From Limnanthes douglasii subsp. nivea (Eukaryota; Streptophyta; Magnoliopsida; Brassicales; Limnanthaceae), in the NCBI GenBank assembly GCA_036936605.1, contig JAUPFV010000005.1, positions 159,046,183 through 159,110,182 of the forward strand: DNA of 64,000 nt. Direction: 5' to 3'. Shown here one piece after another: positions 48,240 through 59,340 of the stretch. Under the pieces are notes generated by a model. That model did not search any database and had not been told where the DNA came from. It saw only the letters and a list, made by a program, of their open reading frames with translations. Numbering within the stretch: the first letter of the stretch is position 1; each line of letters opens with the position of its first letter. The translations under genes were made by a program, and so were the position numbers.

Positions 48240-51200
48240 TTTTTCCCAAGAAATGAAATTTTATTGAACCAAATCTTAAACTTTACATCTTGTTCAAACA
48301 CAATCTAGATTGACTAAACATTTCTTAAGACAAGTAAACTACATTGTGTAGTTAACTTATACAAATAAAATCAATTTAATCCTAGCAATCTTGCTGCCTT
48401 ACTTCAAGCCTCACTCCCCTTGCTGCCTTCCTTCAAGCCTCTCTCCCCTTGCTGCCTACCTTCTATTTTCTTATCATTCCTTTGTTGTTCAAGCTTCTTA
48501 GACTTCATCACCTTGCTGTCCTTTGCTATCTACTCCATCAACCTTGCACCTGTTCTACAAAATCGAAACACATTTATGGTCAAGTCCTTCAACTTGCCAA
48601 CTAGTTAGTCAAAAAACCTAAAATGACCTAAGTTTAACGATTCCAACAAAGTTATTGCATTTAATTCATTCAAAGTATGTGATGAATCTACTATAAATCT
48701 AGAATGAATTTTTAATGCATACTTAGCTACCCAATCAGCAGCAGAATTTTGCTCTCTATATATATGTTTCAATGTCATTTGTGGTTTAATAAGTGTTCTA
48801 CAATATTGCAACATCTTATCTAAATACCAAGGATATCTACCAGTTTCAATCATAGTGAATAACTCTAGACAATCTGTTTCAACATCAACACAGTTCATAT
48901 CACTATCATTACAATACATGAGGCCATTTACAAGAGCAATAACCTCAGCCATTATAGCAAAACATATACCTATTAAGTCACCTTTAGCTATTATAGTAGA
49001 TCCTAAGCTATTCCTAATGATGAAACCATAACTAGACTCACCATTGAGAAGAGAAGAACCATCAACATCCAGTTTCAACCTATTACTAACAGGCATAGAC
49101 CAAACAACATACTGATTTAACAAAGCAGTTTTAGCATGATTAAAACAGTGTAATTCTTTAGCTATATGAAGGTCTTTAGACCAATGCTTCCTAGTTAAAT
49201 GTCTACCATAGTCTAATGCTGTTAACATGAATAATATGTGGTTAATTAATCTTTTAGATGATAGAACTTTATCATTATGTTTACTATTATTTCTACTATG
49301 CCATATAGAATAAACAATCAAGGAAGGCAAAATTGTTCTAATCTGCGTTCTTTTATTTGTAGACATAAACCAAAGATTAATAATGTTATTCACAGTCATA
49401 TATCTACCAATACTTATCTTAAACATAGCAGAGAAGTATGACCAAGTAAGCCAAGCAGTTTCACAAGATACAAATACATGGTTCAGATATTCTGAATTCA
49501 GACAGCTATGACACTTAGACGCTAAGCTAAAACCCAGTTGTTGTAACTTACTATCAACACTTAACAGATTATTCATGATTCTCCAAAGGACAAAAGAACA
49601 CTTTTTAGGTGTAACACAATTCCAGATTTTACCTATTATTTGAGATGTTACACCCTTTATTCTAATATCATTCACTGCTGTTTTTAAGTTAAAATTACCA
49701 TCAACAGAAAGTTTCCAAACAATAGAATCAAAAGAAAGTGCATTAAACTTAACTTTACTGATTTCAGACACATATTTAGAAGGCAACATGCTTAAGAGTT
49801 TATCAATATTCCATTCATTATCAGACCAATACTCATTTACCCTTGTAAGTGTATAATGTCTAGAATTTAATGCTGTTAAGGTTATTAAATGTCTAGAACC
49901 AAACCAGTGATCTAACCAGAAATCTATATTACCCTCACCTACATTCCAACCTATATGGGACTCAGCTCTATCCTTAACTTCAAACATCCTTTTCCATATT
50001 TTAGAAACAGAACCTCTAGGAATAGACTGTAATGGATGAATATTAGAACAATATTTTGAATGCATCAAACTAGACCAAAGAGTCCTATTTTCTCTAAAAT
50101 TCAGCCACAATTTGAATGAGTATGCAGTTTGTATATCTCTTATGTTCCTGAAATTTAAACCATTCTCATTATATGGTTTACACAGTTTCTCCCAACTAGA
50201 CCAAATCATATGCTTATTAGTATCACTATATCCCCATAGAAATTTGTTTAATAACTTCTCAATCCTAGATATTGTTTTCATAGGTAACTTAATTGATTGT
50301 AAATAATATATTGGATATGACATTAATACAGAATTTATCAATGTAAGTTTCCCTCCAAATGATATATGTTTAAGTTCTAATCATAAATTTTATTCCTTAT
50401 CTTATCAATCAGTTTCTCAAAATGAACAGAATAATTATTAGAGTGAATTGGAATTCCTAAATAAGTAAAAGGTAAATTTGCATGCCTAAATCCTAGAATG
50501 TTTTCTAAGGCAGATATATTTGTTCTATTCATTCTTGAAGATGGAATAAACGTAGTCTTTTGTCTGTTAATTTGTTGTCCAGAGAGTAATTGATATCTAT
50601 CTAAAAAATCAGTTAATAACCTAATACTTCTCTGTGAACCATTTACAAACAGAATTATATCATCTGCATATGCCAGGCAATTGACTTTAACTAGACTTTT
50701 CATATTATATGACATAAAACTATTCTGATTAATCAGATTATTAATACCCCTTATCAAAAACTCTTCTGCTATAATAAATAGACAGGGAGACAAAGGGTCA
50801 CCCTGCCTAAGACCATTAACATATTTGAAAAAGCCATAAGCACAACCATTAACTATGATTGAATATCTAACATTCTCAATACACTTCTTAATTAAAAGAA
50901 TGACTTTATCATTAAAACCAAAAGACAGCATTACATCATAGATAAACTTAAAATCTAAGTTATCAAAAGCTTTCGACATATCCAAATTAATGATTACATT
51001 ATGACCTCTAGTTTTTCTGTTCAGTTCCTTAACTAGTTCCTGAGTAATTAATATATTCTCTTGGATAGTCCTAAGTTCTACATAAGCACCTTGTTCTTTA
51101 GAAATTATAATAGGCAGAATCTTAGCTATCCTAAAATTTATTAGTTTAGAGATGATAATGTTAAGAACACAACACAAACTAATAGGCCTAAACTGTAACC

Positions 51201-51468
51201 AGGTTTTAGGAGATTTTGTTTTAGGCAAATCAAAGTAGCAAACAATCCTTTAGGCAACATAACATCAGAGAAAAAAATCTATGACAGCTTTTAACAGATC
51301 ATCTTTAATTATATTCCAGCAATCAAGATAAAACCTGGAGTTGAACCCATCAACTCCAGAATCACTGTCAACATTTAAACTTTTGATTACAACATATAAT
51401 TCATCTAAAGAAGGCAATTATAATATATTGTCATTATCTCTATCAGAAATTAACCTAGGAATCATAAT
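48240..51468 (-). mobile_element. 5'-truncated L1-type LINE inserted in the Tat LTR
   Basis: A perfect 13-bp duplication, TAAACAAGTGATT, lies at 48227-48239 and 51469-51481. On the minus strand the element ends in a short A-run directly against the left TSD, with AATAAA about 20 bp upstream (CAATAAAATTTC). This is the standard result of target-primed reverse transcription. It starts within the reverse transcriptase N-terminal part, so it is 5'-truncated to 3.2 kb. Confidence 0.93.
48605..51460 (-). pseudogene. LINE ORF2 (reverse transcriptase, zinc region, RNase H), truncated
   Basis: Reverse transcriptase (51228-50377) shows WLQFRPISLC, NLDMSKAFDNLD, LRQGDPLSPCLFIIAEEFL and the catalytic CLAYADDIILF at about 50650-50685. 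A stop plus a one-base shift at 50341-50380 breaks the frame before the thumb (MINSVLMSYPIYYLQ). The long second stretch (50341-48605) contains the zf-RVT-like region (CVTPKKCSFVLWRI, CHSCLN, HVFVSCETAW) and an RNase H with LDVDGSS, MAEVIALVNG, ETDCLEL and HIYREQNSAADWVA, which keeps acidic catalytic residues. More frameshifts occur upstream of 51228. The endonuclease and ORF1 are absent. Confidence 0.9.
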
Positions 51469-51647
51469 TAAACAAGTGATTAGTTTAATCATTAAGTGAT
51501 TATGTTTTTAATACTTTAGTTCTGTTCGGACAGTTTAGTAAATGGAGGTTGTCCGATTCACCCCTGTCCGGTTAGATAGATTGTGTCCGAATTACCCCTG
51601 TCCGGCTCTTACCAAAAGTGATGACAAAATCCGGACTCATCAAATTA

Positions 51648-51889
51648 TATATATTAAAATTATATATATTTATATATATATATCTGTTAATATATATTTT
51701 TTAATGTGTCAAATATATTTATAGAAATATATTAAGAAAAGAAATTTATAGAATTTTCATAATTAACTGTATGTAAATTAACATTTTTATTAATATTATT
51801 TTATTTTATTTTAAATAATCATAGTGTTTATAATTCAATAAAAGAAAAAAAAATTATTATGTTATATTTTTTAATTGAACTATATTCGT
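51648..51889. other. AT-rich spacer with TA-rich simple sequence
   Basis: TATATA-rich sequence between the Tat element and repeat block C. Nothing else was seen. Confidence 0.5.
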
Positions 51890-52690
51890 CGATTTCCATA
51901 TAATATTTAAAATCTTACAAATATCGTCTAAAGGGTTGTAAATAATACAATGATTTACGAAGAATATCAAATGATTTACAAATAATAAATTTGTGAATAA
52001 TATATAATGTTTTAAGAATAAGGTTTAGAGATTAACAAAATAATATTTGAAGATTTTGGAATCAAGTTTAGTGGCTTACTGTAAACAATAATATTCTTAT
52101 ATTATGTTATATATCAACTGTTAAATAATATTTACAATTTTTAAAAATAAGGTTTGAATGTTGACAAATGAGATTTGAAATTTATTTATGATGTATAAAA
52201 GTTTGTGAATTACATATAAAAAGCTAACAAATAACTATTAAAAGCTTATATATAATTTTTAATCTTACGTATAGTTCAAATGTTTGTACATAATATTTGA
52301 AGGATTTGCAAATAAAAATTAAAAGTTTGTGAATAACATTCAGAATTTCACCGATCATGGAGGCTAGAAATTAACATTTAGTGATTTGTAAGAGATATAC
52401 GTAGATTGTGAATAACATTACAAAACGTATTTTAAGGTTTACAATAATATTTGGAGGTTTGAAATTAGCATCCAAAAGTTTACAAATGATATTTTAAGGC
52501 ATTCGAATTGCATATAAAATCGTGTAAATGACATTTGTAACCTTCCAAATAAATTGAAAACTTTCATATGACATTTGAAGTGAGATTTGAAAACTTTCAT
52601 ATGACATTTGAGGGCTTGTAAATAACATTTGAAGGTTTGTAAATAACATATATAAGGTTGAAATTAACATTGATAGGATTTTGGGTGATT
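51890..52690. repeat. Degenerate ~21-bp repeat block C
   Basis: Units such as TTTGAAGGTTTGTAAATAACA (near 52610-52645) repeat through the block. It ends TGATTGAATTAAATAAATAA, the same sequence that ends blocks A and B. Confidence 0.75.
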
Positions 52691-53570
52691 GAATTAAATA
52701 AATAATTTGAATTGATTCTGATAGTCAGAACAAGTTACAACTCGACAAAGATACCTCCCACTTATTTTACTAAAGTTTAAAATTTGAAATTTTATTAAAA
52801 TAATTTTTAAAGTATTTAAAATTTATCATATTTCACCTAACATAAATTTTATCAAGAATTTAAACAAAAAAATTCTCTAACAATTTAAAATTAAATTGAA
52901 TAAACAATTTATAAATCAAATTATTAACACTCAGCCATGTAAATATCCAAATAAATATTTTACTAAAATTTTAAATTTTAAATTTTATTAAAACAGAATC
53001 TAAGTAATCTTAAATCTATTATACGTGTTCATAGTTAAATTTTATCTAGGATTTAAAGAATAATATTTTTCAATGATATAAAAATTTATTCGAACAAAAA
53101 ACAGTTTAATTTATTTCAAATAAAAATACTGTAACATATATATTTTTAAATAGTTATTTCTCTGATTCTAATGGTGAAATTTGGTTTTTGATTTTTGTTT
53201 TTGCAATTTCGGTAAATGATATGATAAATACTTGACAAGACATTTGCATGGAGAATTTTCACATGATTCATAACCTTTTTTATATACTTTAAATTTTTCT
53301 TAACTAAAAAAATGTGTATGGGAGAAATAATCTTAGATTTATGGAGTTATTTTATAATATTTTAATTCACAGAAACAATAAGAAATTTAAATATAAGTAA
53401 TGTGTTAAATAAAAAAAAAGTTAAAAAAACATTATCTATAAATTTACCTCAAATTCAAGATACTAAAAGACACCATAATGATAAATTTGTGCTTCATTTT
53501 CTAATGTATTTATATAATTTTTATAATGCACATGCTCGTGCAACATACCATGAACTTCTACCCTTTATAA
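52691..53570. repeat. Spacer segment of the composite AT-rich repeat (unit 4)
   Basis: It contains TTAAAATTTTATTAAAACA-type strings and GGGAGAAATAATCTTAGATT near 53318, shared with 16985-17010. It is interrupted at 53579 by the MULE, after which a repeat block follows at 58655. Confidence 0.5.
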
Positions 53571-53579
53571 TGAGTATGC

Positions 53580-54010
53580 GGGTAAAAAGCACCGGTAGTC
53601 CCTCATGTTTACCACTTGTATCAACTTAGTCCCCTTCCTTCAACCATGTATAAAACTCATCCCCATCCTTTTTTTAATTTTCATATTTAGTCCCCCCACG
53701 CATGTGAAGCCTGAGAGCTTGACACGTGACATCAGTTTTTGTTGCAAGAATGGTCCTCCAATTTTTTTTCCAAAAATATCCCTTAGCATTCCAAGTAAGT
53801 TGCCATGTCAGCTGCTGCTGCTATGTCACATTTACCATTTACCTAAAAAACTTACCATTTACCCACTAACTTAATAAACGAACCGGGTCGAACCCTTATC
53901 TAATTAACCCAACCCGAAACCCAATATAACCTAGCCCAGCCCGTAGCAATATAACCCAACCCGACCCGTTTATACCTACCCAAATCAGACCCAAATTACC
54001 TCAAACCCTA
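53580..54010. repeat. Left TIR of the 5.1-kb MULE
   Basis: Inverted copy of 58225-58654 with scattered mismatches and small indels. It contains AACCCAACCCGA-type strings and repeated TTACCATTTACC. Confidence 0.9.
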
Positions 54011-54094
54011 ATACCGGAAAAACACATAGTATTTGTAGAACCTCTGCTAACTCGGACCCTTCTTCCTTCCTTCTTCTTTCCTTCACCAAAACCC

Positions 54095-54420
54095 ATGGCT
54101 TACTCCAGCGTTTCAAGAACCTCTGCTAACTCGGGTGGTGATGGTATTTGTGAATGCGGGTTACCCAGTATAACCCGGATTGCTTCGACGGATCCAAATT
54201 GAGGAAGAAGATTCATAGGATGTAGCAATTTTGGGGTAAGTATCGTGTACGATTTACTATATCTTACTTAGTTAGCCCATAATCTTCTTCTAAACTCTGA
54301 TTTTGTAGAGAGGATGACATTATCGTTATTTTCTTTGGATTGATCCCCCAATTAACAATGGGTCACAATCTGCTATCAATGGATTGTTGAAGAGGGGTTT
54401 TTAGATTTGAAGAAGATTGT
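54095..54420 (+). pseudogene. GRF-type zinc-finger protein, two-exon pseudogene carried by the MULE
   Basis: ATG at 54095 opens MAYSSVSRTSANSGGDG, then CECGLPSITRI and, after a TGA, GRRFIGCSNFG. This is the start of a GRF zinc finger (C-x-C...G-R-x-F-x-x-C). An intron with GTAAG donor and TTTTGTAG acceptor (54236-54308) leads to an exon that, after a second TGA, reads HYRYFLWIDPPI, matching the aromatic FxWxD end of the domain. Each TGA is one base from the expected Trp or Cys codon. GRF fingers bind single-stranded nucleic acid in known proteins. Similar small GRF proteins are common in plant genomes. Confidence 0.7.
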
Positions 54421-54429
54421 GAAAGGATG

Positions 54430-55110
54430 AAGAAGATTACTATTTTCTGTTTGTATTGGTATGGAGTATAATAATATTTGAATTGCTTTCGTATGGTTAG
54501 TCCACTGCAATTGCTTAACCACTGTAATCTTTAAGAAATTAAGAGTTGTATTTGTTGGGTGGATGTTTATTATTTCAATGATAATTTACGATTTGTAATT
54601 CAATGTGTTGTAGTTGTAGATTTCTATGGTTTTGAATTGTTTTTTTGTCCTCTAGTTAAGTCTAAAAACTAGTGATTTTAGCCCCTATATTTGTGACCTG
54701 TAAGTGACCTAGAAGTTACCTCTAAGTCTTCACGACCTGTAATTTTTATAAAATATACCTGTAACTTGGTTCAACAAATGGCTTGAAAGTGAAAATGTGA
54801 ACCTGTAATTTAATGTATACACATCTACAACATGCAATTTAGTATGGTGTATACTAATATACTAAAATATATGAAACAAAAAAAGTTTACAACAAAAGTT
54901 TCATTAAATTAAACCATCAAGTGTTTACATAAAATTAAACTAATTGTAGTACAAAAAACCATCCAATGGTCTAAACCTTCACAAAAAATCAGTTCTAAAT
55001 TGGTCTAAACATTCATATGATCTCAAAAAATACCCCACATAGTAGCCTAACCATCCATAAGTTTACAAAAAAATGGCACCATAGTTACATCAACTAATGA
55101 AGACAGAAAC
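54430..55110. other. MULE interior without a gene
   Basis: AT-rich sequence between the GRF pseudogene and the 3' end of mudrA. It probably includes 3' untranslated parts of both. Confidence 0.5.
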
Positions 55111-56554
55111 ACTAGGCTAAGGTTGCTACCAATGCAGGAACCAGACCCTTCTGTTTGTCAGATATCCAGGTGAATCTACCACCATTCTGGATATTCAAAT
55201 CCTCTCCAATGAGTTGGAGGAACCATTCCCAACTCGACCTGTTTTCTGATTCCACTATAGCCCAAGCTATTGGGTACATTTGATCGTTAGCATCCACTGC
55301 GACCGCAACCAGGAATTGTCCTCCAAAAGGGTTTTTCAAGAAACAACCATCCAAGATGAGAACAGGTTTGCATCCCGAACTGAAACCCTTTTTACATGCA
55401 TCTAAACCAACATACACCCGTTCAAATACCCCTGCTGACATTTGATCAGAATGGTTGAACCTGGGTTGATCTTTAGTATCTCAAGGCTGTATTGGCGTAA
55501 TTTTTGGTACTGGATCATGTCATCCCCCATAATAATACTAAGTGCCCTATTCCTTGCCCTATACGCCTTGCATCTACCAATCTTCACCAAGAATTCTTGG
55601 TTTACATCCGTGATCAAACTTTTAATCGACCAATCTGGGTCTGCCTGCCACCTACTCATGTAATGTTTGGCTAGCCAATGAGTTGTAACGTTCCTATTTC
55701 TGTTAGTTTGGCCACAGTGGTGTTCATCCAAGAAGGTTTTGATCATTCATACTGGTTTGCAGCCTCTGTTACTTGCGTAGATGTACCACTTGCAGTTGGC
55801 TTGGGTACATTTGAATGAACACCGCTGTTTATCATTCTTGAACATCCTAATATTCCTTCTCTGTTTAATTTTGTACTGCCTAACATTGTTTTTAAACTCG
55901 TTCGACGATGCAAACTCAACTCTCACCTCCAACTCAAAGAACCGTATCTCTGTCGGCATCCTGAAACTTCTAAGGCTCTGTTTCATTTTCCTTGATCTCC
56001 TAGAATCATTGGGAGAGTATTCAGGACCTGTCAAATTGTTGTTGCTGACATACTCTTCTTCTGAGCTAATCTTGTTATTCATTTTCACGCTTGCGTTGGA
56101 GACAGCGGAATGGGTTTCACTTTCGTTGTCTGATTCTGGAGTGTAATCAGTGTCTTCACCGTGAGAGTCACTCTGTCTTAACTGAGCTGGTGGAGGCTGC
56201 TCACTGAAATCAATTTGTGACATGTTAATTTCAGCAAAGAACGAGTCGTTGATGTCGTCGACACTATCTAGACCAGGCCCAAAAGCATGCACACTATCTA
56301 CACCAGCCCCATCAGCTTCTTCACCACCAACCTCTTCACCACCAACGTTTTCACAACCAGCCCTTGCTCCATCATCCTCTACCACACCAGCCTCTGCCCC
56401 ACCAACCTCTTCACCACTAGCAGCCTCTGCCCCTCTAGCCTCTGCCCCTCCAACCTCTTCACCACCAACCTCTTCATCACCAGGAGCCTCTGCCCCTCCA
56501 GTCTCTTCACCACCATCCTCTTCACCACCAGCCCCACCAGAATCTTCACCATCT

Positions 56555-56755
56555 ACATTTTCCCTAATATCCCCTACACCATCAACAGTTTCCCTAGCAT
56601 CCCCTTCACCATCTAAATTTTCCCTAACATCCCCTACACCAGCAACAGTTTCCCTAACATCCCCTTCACCATCTATATTCTCCCTAACATCCCCTACACC
56701 ATCAACAGTTTCCCTAACATTCCCTTCACCATCTACATTCACCTTAACACTGTCA
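56555..56755. repeat. 30-bp minisatellite in the mudrA acidic linker
   Basis: At least six 30-bp units alternate in two forms, giving a 60-bp higher-order repeat. On the coding (minus) strand they encode 10-residue units such as VDGVGDVREN and IDGEGDVRET. Confidence 0.9.
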
Positions 56756-57244
56756 CCACCTATTGAAGTCTCATCAACATCTACACTATCTACACCAGCA
56801 GCAGTCTCATCAACATCGCCATCCACAGCATCAGTAAAACTATCAGCCACAATTAAACTGCTATCACCTTCAACATCGACAGTTGGAATAAACGTTATGT
56901 TTCTTACTTTTGTTGGAGATACCACTTCTAGAGGGGGTGTCCTATCACAGAATATGTTAAGTACCCATCTGCGCCAATCTTTTTTGTTACCTCGTAGCAG
57001 TCTGCATCTGTCTCTAATAGTCTGAGAGACGTGCTTGAACTCAGCAGCGAGTACGCGAACACAAAATGTCCCCCTATTCCTCAAGCTTCTGTTAAATGTA
57101 TGGAATGGAGTTCCAAAATAGAGAATTTATCGCAACTGATGAAGTCTACGATCTATGACCTGCCCCCTACGTACTTGAGCTTCTTTTGGCCAGTTAGTTT
57201 ACCATCGAAGTGGTAATTCACAACAAACAAGTCGTCATTTGCAC

Positions 57245-57784
57245 CTGAGAAATATGAAAAATAACATAACATTTAGCATCCTAGTTTAACACCAGTTTGT
57301 ACACAAATTTTGTAGACATGGAACATTAATCAACACATTAATGATAACACTACACCAACAACATACACAGCCACGCTACAATTTACACACCAATTTCTGT
57401 AGCATTTCCAGATAACATAACAATCATAACACTACACCAACAACATACACAGCCACACTACAATTTACACACCAATTTTAGTAGCATTTCCAGATAACAC
57501 CAACAACATTACACTACAACACCAACAACATACACAACCACACTATAACACTAATTTCATTCCAATTTTAGTAGCATTTACACCAACAACATAAACTACA
57601 ACATCAACAACAACATCCAATTAACTCGATTTTATTTTAATTTCACAAAATATACTGTAAACTACAACACCAATAACATACACTGTAACACCAACAACAT
57701 TATCAACTTGTATCGATTTTCATTCCATTTTGAGTAACACATCTATCAACCCATGAAAATATAAATAGAATATTCACAGCTAAC
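57245..57784 (-). other. Predicted 540-bp intron of mudrA
   Basis: Donor GTTAGC after AGAG and acceptor TTTCTCAG before GTGC join the codons for Arg-Gly-Ala. The intron is AT-rich and repeats ACACCAACAACATACAC-type strings several times. Confidence 0.7.
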
Positions 57785-57868
57785 CTCTGTATAAAATCTT
57801 ATCCATGGTGGAAGCGTTGCTTCGACTTGTCACAGATTTCTGGGTTTGGGGAAACTGGGTTTGGGGAA

Positions 57869-58105
57869 ACTAGTTCCAATCGATGATGGATGAAGAAGTC
57901 GCCTTGATGGAATGGATGAAAGTGTTTGAAGTCGCGTTAGGGTTTACTGATGGCTATGGCTTCAGTAGAGACAGAGAGGAAGGGAAACTGGTTCTAATCG
58001 ATGTGAATGAAGAAGTCGCCTTGATGGAATGGATGAAAGTATCTAAAGTGGCGTTAGGGTTTAATGATGCCCATGGCTTCAGTAGAGACAGAGAGGAAGG
58101 GAAAA
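57869..58105. repeat. 117-bp tandem duplication upstream of mudrA
   Basis: TGAAGAAGTCGCCTTGATGG occurs at 57891 and 58008, and flanking sequence is duplicated at the same 117-bp step. It lies just 5' of the mudrA start and could be part of its promoter. The open + strand frame across it is a product of the duplication. Confidence 0.9.
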
Positions 58106-58224
58106 TCGTAGGGTAGGGAGAACAATCGAGGTTGTCGCATTTTGGTCTCTCTGGTTAGGGATTTCTTTGAGATTTTTGAGTTTCTAGATTTGGAGGGAGA
58201 AATTTGGGTTAGTGTAAATTGGGG

Positions 58225-58654
58225 TAATTGGGTATGATTTGGGTAAGTATAAATGGTTCGGGTTGGGTTATATTGTTACGGGCTGGGCTAGGTTATATTG
58301 GGTTTCGGGTTGGGTTGATTAAATTAGGGTTCGACGTGGTCTGTTTATTAAGTTAGTGGGTAAATGGTAAGTTTCTTAGGTAAATGGTAAAATTTTAAGG
58401 TAAATGGTAAATGTGACATGGCAGCTGATATGGTAGCTTACTTGGAATGCTAAGGGCATTTTTGGCAAAAACATTAGGGGACCATTCTTGCAACAAAAAA
58501 TGATGCCACGTGTCAAGCTCTTAGGTTTCACATGTGCGAGAGGACTAAAAATGAAAATTAAAATAGGATGGGGATGAGTTCTATGCATGGTTGAAGATAG
58601 GGGACCAAGTTGATACAATTGGTAAACATGAGGAACTACGGGTGCTTTTTAGCC
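58225..58654. repeat. Right TIR of the 5.1-kb MULE
   Basis: Inverse of the left TIR. It adjoins the mudrA 5' region and probably supplies its promoter. Confidence 0.9.
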
Positions 58655-59340
58655 TGAGTATGACAATTGGCAAATGAGGTCAAAAAGTTTGTAAACAACG
58701 TTTGAAAGTTAGCAAATAACGTCTAAACTTTGTGAAAATTGTATAATATTTTATAAATATTTTATATACTTGAGAATAACATCTATAAACACCTATATGA
58801 AGTTTAACGACTTGTGAATGAGGTTTAAGATTCACAACCAAAATTTGGGTATTTGAAAACTTGTGAATTACGACATATGAAGTTTTATGACAAAATTTTG
58901 AAATTTTGTAAATAACTTATGCAATTAATGTCTACATGTATATGAATACGATATTTATAACAATTAAATAATATACAAGTTTTGTAAATGACTTCTTAAT
59001 GTTGGAAAATAAGATATGAAATTTTGTAAATAACGTATAAAAGTCGGCGAATAATTTTACCATTATTACAGTTTTTATTATTATTAAGAATCATGGTGTT
59101 TATGATTATATAAGAAAATATAATTATTGTGTTATACATGTCAATAAAATGATGTCATGAGGTTTGCAAATAATATTTATAAGCTTGAAAACTATGTATA
59201 AAGGCTAGTGTATAACGTCTCATGGTTTAAAAATAATGTTTGGATATTTTTAAGTAACATGTAAATATAGCATACAATTGGTTTAAATGACTAAAAATAA
59301 GTTTTAAACGCATGAAAATAACTTTTAGAAACTTGTATAG
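58655..59340. repeat. Degenerate ~21-bp repeat block D
   Basis: Units such as AAAGTTTGTAAACAACGTTTG and TTAGCAAATAACGTCTAAAC start directly at the MULE right TSD and continue to about 59340. Confidence 0.65.

Larger units (their letters stand above)
37589..51642 (-). mobile_element. Tat-lineage Ty3/gypsy LTR retrotransposon with antisense gene, 14.05 kb
   Basis: LTRs start TGGTGTGG and end CTCATCA, and the whole is flanked by a perfect 5-bp TSD, AATTA (37584-37588 and 51643-51647). On the minus strand it encodes gag, protease, reverse transcriptase, RNase H, a second archaeal-type RNase H and integrase. Two RNase H domains mark the Tat lineage. On the + strand, between pol and the 3' LTR, lies a separate antisense gene. 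Two later insertions are nested: a MULE-type MITE in integrase (42872-43280) and a LINE in the 5' LTR (48240-51468). Removing them leaves about 10.4 kb. Hand alignment gives about 20 differences in 400 LTR positions, roughly 5 percent. Stops and frameshifts make it non-autonomous now. Confidence 0.93.
47976..51642 (-). repeat. 5' LTR of the 14-kb Tat element, split by a LINE
   Basis: LTR sequence runs 47976-48239 and resumes at 51469/51482 to 51642. Together it matches 37589-38003, including a 9-bp insertion (TTTAGTAAA) near 51535 that the other LTR lacks. Confidence 0.92.
55112..57806 (-). pseudogene. mudrA-like MULE transposase, two exons, C-terminally truncated
   Basis: Exon 1 (57806-57785) encodes MDKILYR. 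A GT-AG intron of 540 bp (57784-57245) splits the next codon. Exon 2 begins GANDDLFVVNYHFDGKLTGQ and has a TAG near 57160. A long acidic linker with 10-residue repeats follows (about 56270-56900). Next come the MuDR DNA-binding domain (VEFASSNEFKNNVRQYKIKQ, CKWYIYASNRGC at about 55750-55930), a TGA at 55747, and TFLDEHHCGQTNRNRNV. After a frameshift near 55441 comes the transposase core with ILDGCFLKNPFGG (first Asp) and WISDKQKGLVPAL (second Asp). The protein stops there, so the catalytic Glu and the SWIM zinc finger are missing. Confidence 0.88.
53580..58654 (-). mobile_element. Mutator-like element with long TIRs, 5.1 kb
   Basis: Left end GGGTAAAAAGCACCGGTAGT and right end GGTGCTTTTTAGCC belong to inverted repeats of about 430 bp (53580-54010 and 58225-58654). 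Flanking sequences TGAGTATGC (53571-53579) and TGAGTATGA (58655-58663) form a 9-bp TSD with one mismatch, as expected for MULEs. The element carries a mudrA-like gene on the minus strand and an oppositely oriented GRF zinc-finger pseudogene near the left TIR. Confidence 0.92.

Noticed and set aside
56222..57025. Long Ser/Pro/Thr-rich + strand frame
   Set aside because: Shadow of the acidic linker of mudrA on the minus strand. The minus-strand reading has flanking MULE domains; this one has none.
57883..58116. 77-codon + strand ORF with an internal repeat
   Set aside because: It is explained by the 117-bp duplication in the 5' region of mudrA. No homologue is recognised.
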